In this document: positions 61,069 through 64,000 of the stretch, piece by piece
How positions within the stretch are numbered: the first letter of the stretch is position 1
How the letters are laid out: each line of letters begins with the position of its first letter
Notes under the pieces: model-generated
Database searches by the model: none
What the model was told of the DNA's origin: nothing
Seen by the model: the letters and a program-made list of their open reading frames with translations, nothing else
Origin: Pseudobutyrivibrio ruminis CF1b
Lineage (GTDB): Bacteria > Bacillota > Clostridia > Lachnospirales > Lachnospiraceae
Assembly: GCF_000424005.1 (NCBI RefSeq)
Contig: NZ_AUJB01000009.1
Coordinates: 372,001-436,000 of the forward strand
Direction: 5' to 3'
DNA length: 64,000 nt
Made by a program: the position numbers and the translations under genes

Positions 61069-64000
61069 ATGGTTAAGAAAAGGGTTTTTAGCATAATAGC
61101 TCTAGTCATGACTATTTTTATTCTTGGTTGTAATGCTGAAAGTACCACTATGGCTAGTTTGGAAAATATTGCTGATGAAGAGGTTGCTTTATCAGGACCT
61201 TCGGAGAAAGATGGAGAGTTTACGGACGAGATAGAGGATGAAGGTGAGACAGAAGAAAACAAGGACCTTGAAGTACCTGAAGATGCCAAGAGTAATGACA
61301 CAGAAATAGAAGGAGAATCAGAGGAGACTGATGTCTCTACAGCAGAAGACGGCAATAAGGTAAAAAAGGGATTATTGAAATCATTAGGAGATGCTGAAGA
61401 ATCAGAAGGGGCTGAGGAAAGTGAAGGAACTGAAGGTACGTCTGGAGAACAATCGGATAAGGAATGGGGTGTATCTTTAAATGACAGTTATGAACACCTT
61501 ACTTTGTCTGTTTCAAAAAACAGTGCCAAAGCTGGGGATATTGTTACGATTATAGCTGCAGTTGATGTGGGTTATCAGCTGACCAGTATTACCGTTAAAC
61601 CAGTAGATAACGAAGAGATTTCAAATATAACACCTGGCTCTGCAGGGAATAATTCATATGAATACACCCAGCCAGCCTGTAATGTAAAAATATATGCTAC
61701 AGCAGAAAAAGCAGGTTATACAGTAGTGGGACCAAGTGTACCATTGGGGAATGGTACTGTTTCTGTTGTGGAAATAATTAGAGAATCTGAGGATTCAAAA
61801 GCATCAGGCACTAGTATCGCAAGTTATGGTGACAAGGTTGTTCTTGATATCGTGCCTGCAAATACATATAGTCTATCTTCAATAGATGTGACTTTTAGCG
61901 ATGGACAGGTATGTAATGGTCTGAAAAATTTTGATGGCAGATATGAGTTTATTATGGCGGCAGCTGATGTTACATCTATAGTTGCTACTTTTTCTAATTA
62001 TGTTGCCTTAAGTGATTTAACAAGACCTGTAATTATTAATGGAGACGGTAATACAATACCACAGGTAGGCGACAGACTTAATGCTGTAAGCGCGGCGTTG
62101 CCAGTGACATGGGAATGGTATGCTGATGGAGTATTAATTGATAATTCTCAAAGTGAGACTCCAGATATTTATGTGCTTACTATGAATGAGGTCGGAAAAT
62201 CCATAATGGTTGTTGCCAAACAATCTCAAACACTAGTTGAAGGTCAACCAGCCGTTGAGGTGGAAGCTATATCTGACCCAACACAACCGGTAATAATAGG
62301 TGAAGGTACTATTATTTCTGCTGAAGAAGCAGCTTCTGCGGTATCTTATGATTACTATAATGAAATAGCAGTGATTGCTCCTGCTTATGAGGCAGCTGCT
62401 GATGATAATAGCATTTCTGGTGTGGACCAGCTTGCTATTACAGATATTTTAGATAGTGAAACCGACAGGGTTATTTATGTCAGAAGGAAAGCGGATATAG
62501 GTGTCAGGGCTAGTTTATGGACAGCTGTGGCACTTCCTGAAAGACCGGATGCACCAGATTTGACAGCAGAAAGTCCATCAAGTGCTCTTGCTGCTGATGG
62601 TAAGATTATGGGGACACTAACCACTATGGAATATAGGCTGGCTGAAGAGACCACATACCAGAGTGCTGCTGACAGTGTTACAAATGTTAAAGCTGGAAAG
62701 TATTATGTCAGAATTGCTGCAACAGATTCTTCCTTTGCTGGCAAGATTACAGAGGTGGATGTGTTAATAGGTTTTGTTGAACTTACGAGTGAGAGAAAAC
62801 CAGTGATAGGAAATACTACTGCAGCTCGTACACAGCCTTATGTGGGTGACGTATTAAAGGTTACAACCACTGCGGGTCCTGGAATTACTTATGAATGGTA
62901 TGCCAATGGCACTTTGATAACAGATGCCTCAGGAGATACCTATACTTTGCCACCTTCTGTATACAATAAGAGAATAACAGTAAAGGCTATTCAAGCTGCT
63001 AATGCAGATGGTGCAGGTCATCCTGCCAAGGAGATTTCCATTACATCAGCTGCAGTTGGACCTGTAAAAAAGGCGCCAGCAGATGCTCTATCAAGTGGAA
63101 ACTATAGCAGCTATTTAAGAATAGATTATGTGGCAGAAACAGCCACTGCAAACTCAGGCTTTGAACTTAGTACATCAAAGGGAAGAACTGGAAATGAAAC
63201 AATTAAGCTTGGTTCCCTTGTTGATAGAAGTACTAACAGATGCTTCTATGTGAGACAAAAGGAAACAGATTATAAAGAGGCCAGTGAATGGGCTAAGATT
63301 GAACTTGCGGCCCGCCCAGCTGCTCCAACAGGGCTTACCTCTGAAAAGGCAACTGCCTCAGATAAAGAAGATGGAAAAATAGTCGGAACAACATCGGCTA
63401 TGGAATATAAATTAACAAGTGATTCCGATTATAAGAGGGCATCAGATGGTTATACTCTTGTAAAGAGTGGAAGTTATCATGTTAGATATGCAGTCTCTGG
63501 ATCTTCATTTGCCAGCAAAACTACAACCGTGAGAGTTACCACGGGAACTACTACCAAGAAAAAAGATACAGATGAAGAGGATGATGAGAAAAAAACAAAA
63601 AAGAAAGTAACAAGTAAAAAGACAACAGCAAAAAAGGTTACTGGTAAAGGAAAAACGGCCAGTGATACAAAGCGCTCGTCCAGAGTTAGAGATGAGAGTG
63701 GTATATGGGATGGCATTCCAAGCGATACTCAGAAGAGTCTCAATGAAATAATGAAAACTTCAGGAGGAGAGGTTATAGATGCAAGTGCTTTAATGCATGG
63801 TACACCTGAAGAGTTGGAGGCTATACCTGTAGGAAACAAGCCTATTGCACTTGTTATTGGTAGTGGCGCAATTGTAATAGAAATGGAAAATCCTGATTCT
63901 GATGCTATGCTAAGTGATGCATTTGCCGTAGCAAGTGCAGTTTTAACAGAAGATCAGTTAGAACTTGTAGAACAGGGCGGTGTATTTGAAATCCGATTAT
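61069..64000 (+). CDS. Very large lipoprotein with Ig-like repeats (3' end outside window)
   Basis: The frame from ATG 61069 is open to the window end, at least 977 residues. A lipoprotein signal (MVKKRVFSII onward, lipobox ILGC with Cys21) is followed by an acidic Glu/Ser/Thr stretch (about 35-145), then repeating beta domains: two Ig-like ones (VTWEWYADGVLIDN and ITYEWYANGTLITD) and at least two with GKI-x-GT-x3-MEY-(R/K)L then V-R-(I/Y)A. A Lys/Thr-rich linker (63550-63660) precedes a further domain (DGIPSDTQKSLNEIM). This looks like a surface adhesin or S-layer-like protein. Ligand unknown. Confidence 0.85.
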   Translation, partial: MVKKRVFSIIALVMTIFILGCNAESTTMASLENIADEEVALSGPSEKDGEFTDEIEDEGETEENKDLEVPEDAKSNDTEIEGESEETDVSTAEDGNKVKKGLLKSLGDAEESEGAEESEGTEGTSGEQSDKEWGVSLNDSYEHLTLSVSKNSAKAGDIVTIIAAVDVGYQLTSITVKPVDNEEISNITPGSAGNNSYEYTQPACNVKIYATAEKAGYTVVGPSVPLGNGTVSVVEIIRESEDSKASGTSIASYGDKVVLDIVPANTYSLSSIDVTFSDGQVCNGLKNFDGRYEFIMAAADVTSIVATFSNYVALSDLTRPVIINGDGNTIPQVGDRLNAVSAALPVTWEWYADGVLIDNSQSETPDIYVLTMNEVGKSIMVVAKQSQTLVEGQPAVEVEAISDPTQPVIIGEGTIISAEEAASAVSYDYYNEIAVIAPAYEAAADDNSISGVDQLAITDILDSETDRVIYVRRKADIGVRASLWTAVALPERPDAPDLTAESPSSALAADGKIMGTLTTMEYRLAEETTYQSAADSVTNVKAGKYYVRIAATDSSFAGKITEVDVLIGFVELTSERKPVIGNTTAARTQPYVGDVLKVTTTAGPGITYEWYANGTLITDASGDTYTLPPSVYNKRITVKAIQAANADGAGHPAKEISITSAAVGPVKKAPADALSSGNYSSYLRIDYVAETATANSGFELSTSKGRTGNETIKLGSLVDRSTNRCFYVRQKETDYKEASEWAKIELAARPAAPTGLTSEKATASDKEDGKIVGTTSAMEYKLTSDSDYKRASDGYTLVKSGSYHVRYAVSGSSFASKTTTVRVTTGTTTKKKDTDEEDDEKKTKKKVTSKKTTAKKVTGKGKTASDTKRSSRVRDESGIWDGIPSDTQKSLNEIMKTSGGEVIDASALMHGTPEELEAIPVGNKPIALVIGSGAIVIEMENPDSDAMLSDAFAVASAVLTEDQLELVEQGGVFEIRL

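Noticed and set aside
63550-63665. Possible frameshift in a lysine-rich run
   Set aside because: The large lipoprotein frame stays open on both sides and the residues continue as a Lys/Thr linker; no shift is needed.

Overview
The window reads as a chromosomal stretch from a low-to-medium GC, Gram-positive anaerobe of the Clostridia, most likely Lachnospiraceae (Butyrivibrio/Pseudobutyrivibrio-like). The basis is Firmicutes-style Shine-Dalgarno sequences, occasional TTG starts, abundant intrinsic terminators, and a gene set of LytR-CpsA-Psr, LTA-synthase-like, VanW, VanZ, FeoAB and tandem-GT2 proteins. The species is an inference. No rRNA, tRNA, CRISPR array, transposase or phage gene was seen. 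The window opens inside one gene and closes inside another.

Layout. 1-5.9 kb: end of a polyprenyl-phosphate glycosyltransferase, then a set for UDP-N-acetyl-L-fucosamine (capF, capG, capE), two small SMR-type membrane proteins and a NeuD-like acetyltransferase. 5.9-7.2 kb: metY-type sulfhydrylase. 7.3-8.7 kb: HTH protein plus truncated HipA-like kinase, resembling a toxin-antitoxin pair. 8.7-15.2 kb: MBOAT/SGNH O-acetylation pair translationally coupled to a three-gene ABC-2 transporter, meeting a convergent AraC regulator that overlaps it by 105 bp. 15.3-21.7 kb: glycogen phosphorylase, a membrane-anchored unknown, a VanW protein, a TPR-GGDEF protein and thymidine kinase.

21.7-42.2 kb: the main surface-polysaccharide locus. 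It holds a multi-pass membrane protein, a Wzm-like permease, a secreted glycerophosphodiesterase, a Wzt-like ATPase with a C-terminal substrate-recognition domain, a methyltransferase-like protein, a 1176-residue RgpF/HAD fusion, tandem-GT2 glycosyltransferases, a minus-strand LTA-synthase-like plus acyltransferase pair, a second acyltransferase, and a WbaP/WcaJ-type initiating transferase split by an in-frame TGA. 42.3-52 kb: LCP ligase, glmS, HtrA protease, GNAT, VanZ, carbamate kinase and feoAB. 52-60.9 kb: another GT2, a secreted protein, a 45-residue membrane peptide, DUF4422 protein, phosphoesterase, rfbD-rfbA-rfbC (no rfbB here), UDP-glucose dehydrogenase and a second NeuD-like protein. 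61.1-64 kb: a very large lipoprotein cut by the window end.

How the genes fit together. Sugar-nucleotide supply (glmS, capEFG, rfbDAC, ugd), glycan assembly (GT2 proteins, RgpF fusion), export (Wzm/Wzt), decoration (MBOAT/SGNH, acyltransferases, NeuD) and attachment (LCP) together describe synthesis of one or more rhamnose- and amino-sugar-containing wall glycans.

The most unusual signals are: the in-frame stop in the initiating transferase; three genes whose -10 box lies 6-7 nt before the start codon (apparently leaderless), two of them with the -35 box in the hairpin of the preceding terminator; a covarying hairpin placed 6-8 nt after three different stop codons; the HipA-like pair; two matching palindromes before feoAB; and an attenuator-like leader before a secreted protein.
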